A stretch of 64,000 nucleotides of DNA. It comes from Saturnia japonica (taxonomy: Eukaryota > Arthropoda > Insecta > Lepidoptera > Saturniidae). The notes beneath the pieces were generated by a model, which saw nothing but the letters and a program-made list of their open reading frames with translations, was not told where the DNA came from and ran no database searches. A program made the position numbers and the translations under genes. The stretch is from contig CM065320.1 in the NCBI GenBank assembly GCA_033032175.1, forward strand, positions 9,610,001 to 9,674,000. Reading direction: 5' to 3'. Position 1 is the first letter of the stretch. Every line of letters starts with the position of its first letter. Below are positions 21,796 to 33,499 of this stretch, one piece after another.

Positions 21796-22689
21796 TTGAG
21801 CAAATGTTAATGCGGACAGTCTGACGACGGATTTATAAAAAAAATCATTACTAGCTTTTCATTTATTCATCAGTATCATTCGCTCACGATGAAATGCTCA
21901 AGGTTAGTGTCAGTCGGTCTCATACGTAATCCATACTTCAATATTGAATACTAGTTTAATGGATTTATTGGCCTATCGAAGCGCCGCGTGCCGCCCGTGC
22001 CGCACCGAGTACGACAATGTTAGAATATAATTTCATAATGCAGAACAAAAATGTCAAATTTTTACATCGAAAGATTCTATATAAATATGAAACATTCATT
22101 TCAGACATAAAGGCAGAAACATAATCAGAACACGCCAATGCGGAGCCCTGCGTAACGTGATACGACGTGACGCTTGTTGAACTTTTGAGTCAAAGCAAAT
22201 TGTACTAATTTGTATATCCAAGAGTGTTGCCACCTGGCAAAAATAATATTCGCTAGACTTTTAATATAAAATATGTAGTTTCTGTGGAACAAATGTACTG
22301 TCACGTGAAATTGCGACTTAAACTAGTAAGCTTTTTTATTATATTAAATATGATAAATATTTTTGTATTATATCGACTTCAAGTTACCTTTTTTATACCA
22401 CGGTCACACAAGCACGCGGTCCGCCTGATGGACACTTGCAACAACAGAAGCATCACATGCGCGTTGCCGACCCTTTTTCCCCTTTTGCAACAATCCCATA
22501 CTGTGGAATTCTTGAAAAACTAGGGAGCTCATTCCACATTCGGAGCGTTTATGGAAGAAATCTCTAAAACCGGAATTAAACAAAATGAAATTGTCAAATT
22601 TCATCTATACTAATATTATAAAGAGGTAAAGATCACTAATAGGAAGCTACAAATTATTCCTGAGTGATACAGACTTTTTTATTATTATT

Positions 22690-23090
22690 GGGCCCCTACG
22701 CTCCGTGAGGAACACGACCATCCACCGCGATCTGCGGATAGTTAGCCTGGACGACTTCGTAAGCAGCCTTACCACACGCATGTTCCGAAGAGCAGACACG
22801 TCGGCGCACGTGCACCTCTGAAACATCGCACCGCTCCATACCAGACCTCTAGACGAAACAGAAAACAACTATCTTCGCTGCAAGAGGAAAATATTATAGC
22901 CTCATGCGGACCAACTCGTCCGTGCACCCACGCCGGACTAAAAAAGCGCGGGAAAGAGGATAGTTCAACAGGTCGCACGTATAATACGCGTGAACTATTA
23001 CATAAGACACGCCCGTAGTTACGGGCGGCGCAGAAAATCACCGAGAGGGCTTCGCCCTGAAGCGGTTTCCCCGCACAGAAATGTACGTAA
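22690..23090 (+). pseudogene. Jockey-like LINE, C-terminal end of ORF2
   Basis: The plus strand encodes VRNTTIHRDLRIVSLDDFVS, then TRMFRRADTSAHVHL, a stop, and NIAPLHTRPLDE. This is the C-terminal end that Jockey-clade LINE polyproteins share in Lepidoptera. The frame breaks after the stop and a GC-rich 3' tail continues to about 23090. It is a 5'-truncated relic. Confidence 0.65.
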
Positions 23091-23091
23091 A

Positions 23092-23212
23092 GACTAATTA
23101 TTATTACTCCTTATAATACCAGCTATCTGCCAGTGAAAGTCCCGTCAAAAACGGTATAACCGTTTCGCAGATTACCCGGAACAAACAGACAGACAAAAAT
23201 AAAAATTGTGTG
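23092..23212 (+). repeat. Helitron-like fragment
   Basis: Contains GTGAAAGTCCCGTCAAAAAC, the GTTTCGCAGATTACCCGGAA core and CAAACAGACAGAC, the 3' half of the ~500-bp family. The head is absent. Confidence 0.6.
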
Positions 23213-23749
23213 TTATTCACACGTGGTAGAAGTGAAATCTTCACATCTATGTTTTTTTTTAATTCAGAAAATGATCAAATACACACTAATTTAAAGTTTA
23301 TGAAAATGTACATATAATTACGGACAATCATTATTCACAATATCATTTTCAATTAATGCACATTTGAATTATCCATGGTAACCTAACATAATATCAATAA
23401 GTAATAGAATGTCATACGTGTTGTCTAAAAGTTTTTTTTTCGTGCCTTTTCGGTAAGGTAATAAAATTCATTATTGCGTGGCAACAAACCTCTTTTGTAC
23501 CATTTTACCATTGCCTAAAACATTCCTATCTCAATTTCTCCCACGTTAAATCTTATGAATTTATGTGTCTGTCTCTTTTTACTGTCGCTTTCACTTTTTC
23601 GTTTCATCTACTTTCAAATCACAACGATGCTAAAGAAGTTTTCAGTTCAATAGGTACCGAATACTACTTTCTATATGCATTTGGTAAAAATCTGTTATTT
23701 TGATATTACAAAGGAACACTGCAATTTTATTAATTGTATAGTTAGATTC

Positions 23750-23882
23750 ACGTAAATGACCCGCCACAAGTTGGACCGACGACCTGGTAAAGTTCCGGGC
23801 AGCACAGGACCGGTCCTTGTGGCGAGGCCTATGTCCAGCTGGAAGTCTTTCAGCTGACATGATGAAGTCGCAGGCGCTTGCG
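23750..23882 (+). repeat. LINE 3'-end remnant
   Basis: Reads as a decayed RT terminus (frame fragments TDDL, then GSTGPVLVARPMSSWK) followed by GGCCTATGTCCAGCTGGAAG and TGATGAAG, the usual 3' end of RTE/Jockey-type elements in moths. Confidence 0.5.
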
Positions 23883-23939
23883 AGCCATATATTTATATAT
23901 ATTTTGGTACTTCTTCATTTTTAACACATCTAAAAAAAC

Positions 23940-24130
23940 GGAGGTTACTCAATTCGAATGTATTTTTTATACCTATATGTTCAGTCATAACTTATTTGTA
24001 CAAGAACTGATTCGTATTATTCTTGTTTTTGTTGGATAGGGGATACCTCAGGCGTAGTTTCATTGGTATTGAACCTTCAACTTCGAAGATACACCAGGGA
24101 ACTCTTCAAAATCATTGAAAATGGTTTTTC
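23940..24130 (+). repeat. Dispersed repeat, copy 3 of 3
   Basis: GAGGTTACTCAATTCGAATG at the start and TTCAACTTCGAAGATACACC near 24070-24090, as in 455-628 and 9240-9420. Confidence 0.6.
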
Positions 24131-24453
24131 CGAGGCCGAAAGTTTGAATTTCTTCTTTTGTTTGCGGGAATAAAGATGCATATTTCAGACAGCTCACAAT
24201 TAGTGACAGTTTAAAATTGTCTTTTTTTGTTTTAATTTTCTACCCGTTACCCATTTGAAATAACCCATTACCATGGTAACCGTGCAGTTGTTATTTCAAA
24301 CCCATATTATTATACACGCGGCAATAACTTATCATTTACTATTAATCAAATAAAATAATATTGATCTAAGAGTTGAAATTTTCTGATTCTGATAAAAATT
24401 ACATAAAAAATATACATAGAAAAAACTTGTGTATAAAAAATTAGTGAATACAG

Positions 24454-24660
24454 TTGTGTAAAAAAAATCTGACATCGGATTATTCAAGTGACGACTCTGA
24501 AGATGAAGAAGTGCGACGAAACATTGCTGCGGAAGCTGCGGAAATAACTCAAAATTTAGCACCCTCAAAATCGGTACAGCGATATAAAAATTGTTACAAT
24601 CAATTTATTGCTTGGAAGAAATTGCATCGTATTAGTAAGGCGAGGGTGACAAAAGCGTGA
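24454..24660 (+). pseudogene. Possible tyrosine-recombinase N-terminal fragment
   Basis: An open frame of 68 codons with an acidic head (SSDDSEDEEVRRN) and then SVQRYKNCYNQFIAWKKLHR. This resembles the N-terminal SAM-like DNA-binding fold of eukaryotic tyrosine recombinases (Crypton-type elements). It ends in TGA after KARVTKA, and the catalytic domain (Arg...His-X-X-Arg...Tyr) is not found downstream. It is therefore either a truncated copy or a false friend; identity is inferred from pattern only. Confidence 0.4.
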
Positions 24661-24799
24661 CTTGAAATGTCCTGCTATCCTCCCGTGGCGCGTAATGTAC
24701 TATTCTTTTATGTATAAAAATTGTCTTGTAACTTGTATTACACAAAGTAGTAAAATAACACAACAACTTGAACAACATGTTTCCTCTACCACTCCTATA

Positions 24800-25140
24800 T
24801 CACATATGTATATCTTTTATAAGCATACCATTCCTCACACAATCCATTTAAACCTTCTTCAGTCTTGCTTCGATATTCGTCCACCTTCATACTTAACATT
24901 CTTCTAGTAATATGAGTTTCATCCCTCCTCATGACATGCCTATAGGTCCATACCACGCTAACCTATTCCTCCGCTCGATTTCTCTGTCACTTGAGATATT
25001 TTCAAAGTTTTTCAGATATACCAATTCCTAATATTATCCACTCTAATTACACCACACATCTATTTTAACATTCGCATCTCTGCCACTTTCATTCGTTTAG
25101 AAAGTATCCTGATTCTATCTTCATCTTCGCAAAACTTACA
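24800..25140 (-). pseudogene. RTE-like LINE, RT C-terminal relic
   Basis: The minus strand gives KVAEMRMLK, MCGVIRVDNIRNWYI, then ACHEEG, NVKYEGG and GMVCL in shifting frames. This is the order of the WMCGVTRxDRIRNExI...GHVxRRxE...GRPxxRW end of RTE-type reverse transcriptases. There are many stops. It shares its 3' end with 15955-16180. Confidence 0.65.
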
Positions 25141-25844
25141 CTGCTGGGTTCATAATGACAAACTGAGGAATTCAGGCAATGTTGTCGCTTGGCATAGTGA
25201 TAGAATTTTTGAATACCTCGTCGATCTACTTGAGTTTGAAATCTTCGGAGAGACAGATTTTTTGAAGAAAGAAATGTCGTAAACGAAATTACAGAATATT
25301 GATAGTATATTTTACAATGCTCGTCTGGTTTACTATCACCTTCAAGTTGAAAGCCTGTTTAAGGCACATATCGGTGTGTTGCAGCAGATACTCAGAGCGG
25401 CAATTGCTACAATGAATTCGTATTCGGAGGTGATACATACGGCATACTCTAAGGCCTTACACACATACTTTGGAAGTATGTACTTCAGTAAATAAATAGT
25501 TCCAAATAGCGACCATTTTTTTTTAAAACAACTCCATCCTCAGCTTCCTCCTTTCTTAATGATTCATTTAACCATGACAGCACAAATTATTAGAGCATGC
25601 ACGACAGCGGTGTACAACCTCCACGCCGCTTTTTCGGTAGAGTTTTACAAACAAACATTCGCGGATTCCAGTCCAACTAAAATGCTACAATGCAACACAG
25701 TTTTCCATTTAAATAAATTCAGCAGCATATATCATGAATTCAAAATTATTCGCGACTAAAGAAATGTTACCTAAAAAACCTATGATAAATTCCGCGACGC
25801 GAGCTAAGCACATTATTCGTAACTATGAAGTTACATAACATACC

Positions 25845-25955
25845 GTCACGCCTGTATCCCCGAAGTCTTAAGCAGAGGTGTACTCCCACTGTTCGTCGTT
25901 TATGTTTTAGATCCCATGTAATAGAGGGCGAGGCAATAGCCATTAATAGTATCTA
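25845..25955 (-). repeat. SINE, headless copy
   Basis: Carries CACGCCTGTATCCCCGAAG, GCAGAGGTGTACTCCCA and ATCCCATGTAATAGAGGGCG, the tail half of the SINE at 18787-19035. The tRNA-like head is missing, as expected of a 5'-truncated retrocopy. Confidence 0.65.
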
Positions 25956-26252
25956 ACATATAAATAGCATCTCTAGATTTTTATGCATTTCTATTGGACG
26001 AAATTTCCACAGCTCCGCTTCAGTGGACAGGCAGTCTTAGGGCCTAAATAGGCTACTTTTTAAGGCATGCGTTCATTTATAAGATATGAGTACCTATATA
26101 ATTATGTGAAATGTAACCCCGGTTGCATTAGTAAGTACAGCGATTTAAATCGCTATTTTTTTTTAAGATGCATTTACCCATTTTGCTCATACATTGGCTT
26201 ATTTAGTTCACATAATTTTTAGTGTGAGAATTACCAAGATACCAAGGCTATA

Positions 26253-27340
26253 TCAAAAATTATTGGTGAAATGGTAAAATAGAATATGAATAAAGTTTAT
26301 TTTTATAGCTTTCAAAATATTCTCCTCCAACCCCAATGCCCTTATGCATTCGGGTGAACCAGCTTTCGAAACATTTAAAAAATGTATGTTGCAGATGGAC
26401 GTAAAACAACCGCCGAAATTCTTCGACGGAATTTCTGGTGTTAAATTTTCTCTTACGAAGTATTTTTTGTACCGTGAAATATAAAATAAAAATCGCATTG
26501 AGATAAATCTAGGCTGTACAGAGGATGGGGTAACATTTGTACCCCCGAAGTATTCAAATAGTTCATGGTTCTAGAAACTGTGAGAGCGAGCGCGTTATCT
26601 TAGTGAAAAAGAATGCTACGGACACCGCTCCTTGGTCGCTCGCTATACAGATCCCCGAAAGCGTGAGACAAACAAACTTCGCAATACCATTCATTAGCAA
26701 ATGTTCTTACGATCTTGTAGCGCAATTGCTGCTACTAGTCCACTGTGTCGAATAAAAACCGCTATAAGTTTTTTATTAACGCTCCGACTGCGATCAACTT
26801 TTGTAGGCAACTAGTCTTCTTCAAACATCCATTGCGTGGATTGTTGCTTCGTCAGTTGTAAGGATGTAGGATATGTTTTGCGAAGTTCCTCCTTAAAACT
26901 TTTCTAGCATAAATTTGCATCAATCGACACGATGTGATTGTTGCTCTTCGGTGAGAGAATGTAGTATCCATTGCGAAGCAAGCTTCCAAACTTTAAGATG
27001 TTCATGTAGTATGATGGAAACCGCCTGTGATCCAATCTTCAGTTCAGTCTGATTCTCTCGATGAGCTTTTCTCCCGCAACAGCCACTCTACCTGATGACA
27101 TTTTCATGAGTTACTGTAGCTGTAGGTCGGCCAGGTCTGGGGTCATCGTTAAGGTTCTCTCGACTACGTTTAAATTCACGAAACCAATAAGTAACTGTTT
27201 CTAACACAGGATCAGACTCCCCACATGATAAAAAATCATAACAAGAAAAGCTTTTCGCGAGACGTCCACTGTTGCAAACAAAAAAAAGAGTGTTGTTATA
27301 AATAATCATTAAAAATATTTTTTTGAATAATTACACATGG
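26253..27340 (-). pseudogene. Old mariner transposase relic
   Basis: The N-terminal helix-turn-helix block is clear at 27088-27250 (TYWFREFKRSRENLNDDPRP, then GRPTATVTHENV). Further along the minus strand are REKLIERIRLN, SIDANLC and TKQQSTQWMF, the last near 26805-26840 and typical of the mariner segment before the WVF/LP motif. A C-terminal piece with KNFGGCF and CIRALGLEENI ends near 26253. The centre is largely lost. It is unrelated at close range to the two young mariners. Confidence 0.65.
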
Positions 27341-29249
27341 TGGCCAATGATTTTCACCATAGGGCTATCAATTCAAAACAGTTTCAGGAAAAAAAAGACA
27401 TTGTATTTATTCTGTGGCTAACTATTTCGGAACAACCTAGGTATATATATTTAAAGCCAATATGTACGAAAATAGAATACATATAAACAGAGACTTGTTA
27501 TATTCATATTCGATATACCCACAATTACCTACAACAATACATAGGTATTACGTGGACCTAAATATTCCTAAAAAACACTCTCTATTAGAATATCACACAA
27601 CAATTACCTACATCATTGCGTAACGTAGACTATCACTATGAAATTATTATTCTTAGGAAATTGTAAGAAATATAGCTCATTGACGTCAACATTACATTTT
27701 ACCGTTATTCAAATTGAGGCACAATTGATAGCACGGACTAGGGACTGGTCACTACTCGTTACCTCGTTAGCACTTATGACATGCGCAAATATATTTAGAG
27801 ACTGCTAAATATTAAATCATAGATAGTAAAGTAAGTCTACGATTCATTCACGGTAAGATTCCTGTTTACAATGTATTTCATACGGCCCAACAAAAACGCG
27901 TCTTCGCTACCTGCGCGTCACCTTCACTTGTATGCTCGCTCCACTGATTTGGTATACCAAAGATGAAAAATAATGGAGCAATTAGATGTATGTAATAAGT
28001 CAATGTCATAAAGACCAAATGTTTCTTAGAGGTAAAAAATAGTTCTGGAAAGTACCTACATTATATAAACATGTCGTTATGATCGCGATGTAATTACGTA
28101 ATCCTTTTATGTATACAATAGGCCAGCTCGAACAATATCAATATTTATTAATTTAGTAAATTTAGAAACCACTCAGCATGTTGCTGTAAATATACGTCAC
28201 AAATAAAGCAGAATAGGTAGGCGATTTATATCTTATCATTGTGTAAATTCCGTCCATGAGCGTGATCTATGTGTGATGTTTTAAAATGGTCATAGAATAT
28301 GACGCCACGTCATTAATACACTCAATTTTTACACGTTAAAATAATTTCTACAAATATGTATACAGCCGACCTGAGTCACTATTACTCTATAATTAATTTT
28401 AAAAGATTTGTTCTCAAATATAACCATAATAATGACGTAATCATAGACTATCATTGGTTGAAGCTGGCGTTACTACTACTAGATACCGTCGGTGCACTAA
28501 ATCGCCTATCAAACAAAACCACGCCGAAATAGGCGTGTTCAAGTCAGCGTTAATCCGACAATGTTGTCACGTTAACAAGCAGCGTATTGTATTAAATCAT
28601 TAAAGATAATGTCAGTATGCGTAAATTAATCTATGTAAAAACAATACTACAATAAAGAATGCTGGGATCACATACTATCATAAAGTATCAAATAATCTTA
28701 TAGTTTCAACGTAAAATAACACGAACTAAAAATATATTACTAAATTAATGGCGGAATGCAGTGTTATCTCGTATATGACAACCAGTTTCCCCATGGTTAA
28801 GATTTAATTATTGTCACAAGTTTTTTTAAAATATGAATTGACAATTATATTTTAACCAACTTCTGAACAACAGGACGATCTTTCACAACTAAAGAAGAAT
28901 CTATTCTTTAATTAATGCGTACCTTTGTAATATCGATCAAATTACTTAACGTAGAGTATATAGTAAAAAGTAGAGTATAAAGTTAACATTAATAAATAAA
29001 ATTATCTGTCAAGGTTAAAATATGACTTAGTAGATGTATATATAGTGGACTTTTTCTACCAAATGTTGTGCTGTATAATTGTGCATTGAATAGTATAATA
29101 TTCTATTTTTGTCAAGGTAATGCGGTGCTGAATACATTGTTTCCTCTTCTTTCACAAGTTGTGTGTTCTTTTTTTCTCTCAAAACTGAATAATTCATGCA
29201 CATACAGGTATAAATAAATACAATATTTTTGATATTTTATTAGCAAATA
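27341..29249. other. mam intron 1, nothing recognised
   Basis: AT-rich non-coding DNA with no transposase motif, exon or RNA gene that I can support. Several CATGCG-type and CRE-like TGACGTCA-near motifs (such as TTGACGTCAA at 27681) occur but are not evidence of function. Confidence 0.4.
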
Positions 29250-29475
29250 GCTGTGCCAACGCATGCGGATAATGCAGTTCGGGAGGGCTTTCAGATCCGA
29301 CTTACATAACAAAAATAAATAGTTTTAGATAGCTGAGAGTTGTAGCTTAATGTTAGGTAGCCTATACTCGTGAATCTGGCTATCATATACAAAACAAATT
29401 TTTCGAATCCGACTGGCCGTTACAGAGATTAGCGTGATTAAACAAAAAGAAAACTTTCCGCTTTATTATTATATT
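29250..29475 (+). repeat. Dispersed repeat shared with 32290-32520
   Basis: The blocks CGCATGCGGATAATGCAGTT, GTAGCTTAATGTTAGGTAGC, TCTGGCTATCATATA and GAGATTAGCG occur in the same order at 32295-32515. Non-coding. Confidence 0.6.
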
Positions 29476-30174
29476 ATAAATATATGGTATAGATAGCATC
29501 ATACCCAATATATTGATACATTTTCCATTTCTTTATTATTCGTCATTTATGTATTTTTAAGCTACATTCATAACATTTATTTAATCATTGGTTTGTTTAA
29601 TATATTTTTCCTACAATAGGGTACAGTTTAGGAGTTCACAACACTATTTTGTTCACGCACACTAGCATCATTTGTAATAGTCACTACACACTATGCTATG
29701 AAATACTCGTATTCTAGGAGGCTAGGAGCTATTGTTTGTAGATAGCGCTGTATCTAGTTAAAGCAACGCGGAAACCAATAATTAATCTATGGATGTAATA
29801 ATGTGCTAAATACTAACCTGTACCAGAAACGTTTCACGTAATTTATGAATTAATAAAGATAAGATTTTAGTATAGAAGCATTATCTTATACAGATAAATA
29901 TTAAATACCTAGTGATCAGTGATGTAATATATCGTTTATTCATTCCAAATTATGTTTCGAGGCGGAAAGTATACTTATTTAATTTTTTATGGATAAAAAA
30001 ATGACGAAATGGTATTCGTATTTGAGTCCAGCATTGACTCGAGTCCTCGAGGACCGAGGCTGAGTTTTAACTTTCTCTAAAGATAGTTTATCAGAAGTCA
30101 AAACTGACACAAAAATTTAACGTCCACCATACAAGGTACGGCCTACCAAAAGGTTTAACTGTGCACTGTGCAGA

Positions 30175-30600
30175 TGTGCCTGCGCAACTCGACCGCACGT
30201 CGCGTCGCGTCGCATCGTAGCGTACATGAATGGGCACGTACACACGCACAGGTTCAACGTACGGTGTCACTAAAAAACATTGATTATCGATTTTGCACCG
30301 GTCGCCTTACGCAGGTTTAAAAAACTACAGAAATCTATTACCACAGAATATATCAGAAGGCCACCTCCATACAACGAGCGATAACGGAGTACGCACACAT
30401 AAACACATATTGTATGTAGCGCTACAAGCGTAGGTAACTAAATTCAAGATCGAGCGAAGCGGACCTTCCGATATATTCTGTGCTCTTCAATAGACCGTAG
30501 AGTGTGTGGCCGGCTTAAGGCATAAACAAGGAGATGAAGCTCTGACAGTGCCGCACCCGCCGCGCCGCACTGAGCTGCAAGCCGCATCGCTGTATATTCT
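30175..30600. other. GC-richer, CpG-bearing intron block
   Basis: Contains GTCGCGTCGCGTCGCATCG near 30197-30220 and CCGCACCCGCCGCGCCGC near 30551-30570, flanking the inverted repeat at 30342-30482. No exon is supported. It is a candidate regulatory block in the first mam intron by composition only. Confidence 0.35.
30342..30482. repeat. 141-bp inverted-repeat element
   Basis: CACAGAATATATCAGAAGG at 30342-30360 pairs with its reverse complement at 30464-30482; over 21 bp, 19 positions match. The short interior is non-coding. MITE-like. Confidence 0.55.
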
Positions 30601-31811
30601 CATCTACTGTACACTCGTAGGTAGGTGTTTTTGTTTAGTTCATTGACCAGCCTCGCCGCCACAGTTGTCGCGCTATGCAAACAACGACTTTGATAAGTCC
30701 TGATTGTGTGTCACAGTATGTGACATCACGTTATACTGAAACCACTACACAATTTTTTAACAGCGAAAAGTAAAAGTAAAAATATCTATGAATAATATGT
30801 AACCTACATAGAAGACACCATTATAATTTTGAGTTTAAAATATTTTTATGACGAGTCCAGTTCATGCCACCGTTTATGTGTTACTTGTAGTTTTTCAATG
30901 TAATAAAAGTTGATTTAATTACCAAATAGGTAATAATCTCTACTATGACCAATTACTATAGCCGCTCCTCTAGGTCAAAACCGTCAGCGTCGGTCAATCA
31001 CAATAAGTTGTTAAGGTTGCGAATTCTGTTCCTAATTTCGCACAATAAAATTATAGTACCTACTTTCGTTCTAAGTAGGATTGTTGTAAATGAACATTGA
31101 TCGACGACCAGGAAACGTACCCAGTAATTTTCAATGGATCTGCATCGTATTTAGTCTTATGGAACCTCATTATGTCAAGAAGAACAGATTCATAAGGTGA
31201 AAAAAAAAATTAATTGGTAATAACTATTAAGAAATGTCAATATATTGTTCGTGAAGGGTTTAGAAGGCCGATTCGACGAACAGGGTGTAGGTACCCTATA
31301 AATGATACCATTAACACAAGGGATCGTCCCTCGCTCGTTTCGCCACGGCTCCTCCAATATTGATCGCTAAAAACTAGTATATATCATACTACCATCGTGT
31401 ATCAGAGGAATATCTTCTTCATAAAAATGTGATCATATTAAGCTAAGTATTTTAGGGAGTCTAGTCTCAGTAGTCGTGAAGTAAATAATATGCATATCAC
31501 AGTGCAGTGTGGTTTTAGAATCGTTGACATCAATTCAATACTAAATACGTAATAATATGAGAGTTAACTATCACTTTTTTAAGAATGTTACTAATTATGT
31601 TCATTTTTTGGGATTATGATTATTTTATTGTTCCATAAAATATACTTTGGATACATGAGATAATATATTAGTTATTAATTAGACTTATTATAAACGAACC
31701 AAGATATATTTTAAAATAATTCCACACGTTGAATTACTTTAAAGGAGTACAATAATAATATAAAATAATAGACCTTGAGCAAGATTTAAGAAAAACAGGG
31801 TTTTATTATAT
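30601..31811. other. mam intron 1, nothing recognised
   Basis: Non-coding AT-rich DNA without recognisable genes or repeat ends. Confidence 0.4.
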
Positions 31812-32520
31812 TAATACTAGCTGTGCCCCGCGGTTTCACCCGCATATAATTTAGAAGAAATCACTGATTGATGATTTATAATACTTCAGTATAGACAATA
31901 TTTTTATCGGGCGGCCAGATGGTCACACCACGGCATCGTACGATAATCATTCACGCCACTACTACTGTAGACATAGACCCGAGCCGAGTGTTGATTTATT
32001 TCTCATTTTGCATTATCTCTCAAACTATGCGTTCAAATAACATGCTGTAAAAGATAAAGTTTATCTTCATTAAATTGTCTTTATGATGAAGTAACTTTTG
32101 TTCGTAAGGATTAATTAATGCCATGCTTAAAAATAATGCTAATAAATTTAATTTTAATCATCAACAAAAAAAACATTGCAAATGACCTTATTGTGGCTTA
32201 TGTATAGGAGATAAATATAATATGCCATCGCTGACTTTTTTTAGATATACTAATGACCAATACTTTGTAGAACATTGAATTTACCTATCGTTAACCCAGC
32301 GCACGCGGATAAAGCAGTTCGCGAGGGCTTTGATTTCCATCTTACGTAACAAAATCAATATTTAAGGCTAGCCGGGAATTGTAGCCTAATGTTATATAGT
32401 CTATACTATTTGTCGTCAGTCTGGCTATCATATAAAAATAGAATTTTTGTAATACGATTCCAGAGATTAGCGGATTTAGACAAACAAACAAAAAACCTTT
32501 TCCGCTTTACTATATTAAGA
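31812..32520 (+). repeat. Dispersed repeat with CTAGCTGTGCCCC head
   Basis: Starts TACTAGCTGTGCCCCGCGGT. Its body to about 32240 matches 6040-6376 inverted, and the part at 32290-32520 matches 29250-29475. It may be one longer element of which the other loci keep halves, or two elements side by side. Confidence 0.55.
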
Positions 32521-32869
32521 AGTATAGATTCAATTACAATACTTATTCACGTATTACCTGAAATGTAAATAACTACATTTATTTTTATTATATTTTTACC
32601 GAACATTTATGGAATTATACGTTTATTGAAAAAAATACACTCGTTAGATTTGTAAATAAAACGTAGGTCGCCGTTTATGCAGCAGCAACTGACTATTCGG
32701 TACCGTTAGTCATACATCGAGACTCCGACATAATTTCACTCAGTGCAAACCACGACGATGCACTAACCTCCCCACGCACACATGCATAAAAGATTCCACG
32801 TTATTTTAAAACTAGCGGTTAAATATTTTCATACAGTCATTCCATTTTTACTCGTATTATTGACAAATC

Positions 32870-33445
32870 TTATTATATAGCCTGTCAGTTGAGAAATGTA
32901 CAAAATTTCATTAAAATCAGTTGAGAACTATTACGATTCCTGAATATTATTATTGTCGAATTTATAACCTATCAATTAAGGAATGACATATGCTTCCCGT
33001 CTATTAAATTTGATCAGAATTGGTTGAGATATGGTGAACATTAAATTTCTTGTTTTCTTTTTACTAATTCTAAAATTAATATTGATAATTGTTATAACCC
33101 ATCAATTCATTATGATTCATAAATAATATAATACAATTGTTTATAATTCCTGTGTTCAATATGTCACGAAAATCGGTTAAGAACTATTTAAAAAAAAAAA
33201 TTGGACATGATTTTATTTTATGATTTCTAAAAGTACATATTATTGAAAAAATTTATAGCCTATCAATTGACCAATTACATAAGGTTCCAGTGTACAAATT
33301 TTCATAAGAGACAGTAAAGCCGTTTTTGCGTGAAATCCGGACATATTATAAACAGACAGATATTCGTGATCAGTGTCATTTTTATAGTTTGTCCATCGGG
33401 AAATTTGAAGATAAATGAAGAACTACAGATTTAATAATTAAGTAT
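32870..33445 (+). repeat. Repeat built of ~110-bp internal units
   Basis: At least four diverged units follow one another (about 32875, 32960, 33090, 33250). Each has a TATAGCCTATCAATTGA-like opening and a TTCATCAAAATCGGTTGAGA-like close. The series ends in GCCGTTTTTGCGTGAAATCC, ATTCGTGATCAGTGTCATTT and CTACAGATTTAATAAT. The same modular plan is at 55700-56240 and, in shorter form, 36140-36500. Confidence 0.6.
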
Positions 33446-33499
33446 ATTATTAATACAGGCCCCGCGATATCACTTTATTTGTTCCCAAATAATAGTGGC

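Noticed and set aside
22284..22604. Two overlapping open frames on opposite strands
   Set aside because: No splice support or recognisable domain; part of the text (CGGTCCGCCTGATGG) looks like repeat sequence next to the Jockey relic.
32870..33445. A CRISPR-like array of regular repeats
   Set aside because: The units are diverged and not separated by unique spacers of constant length, and the genome is animal.
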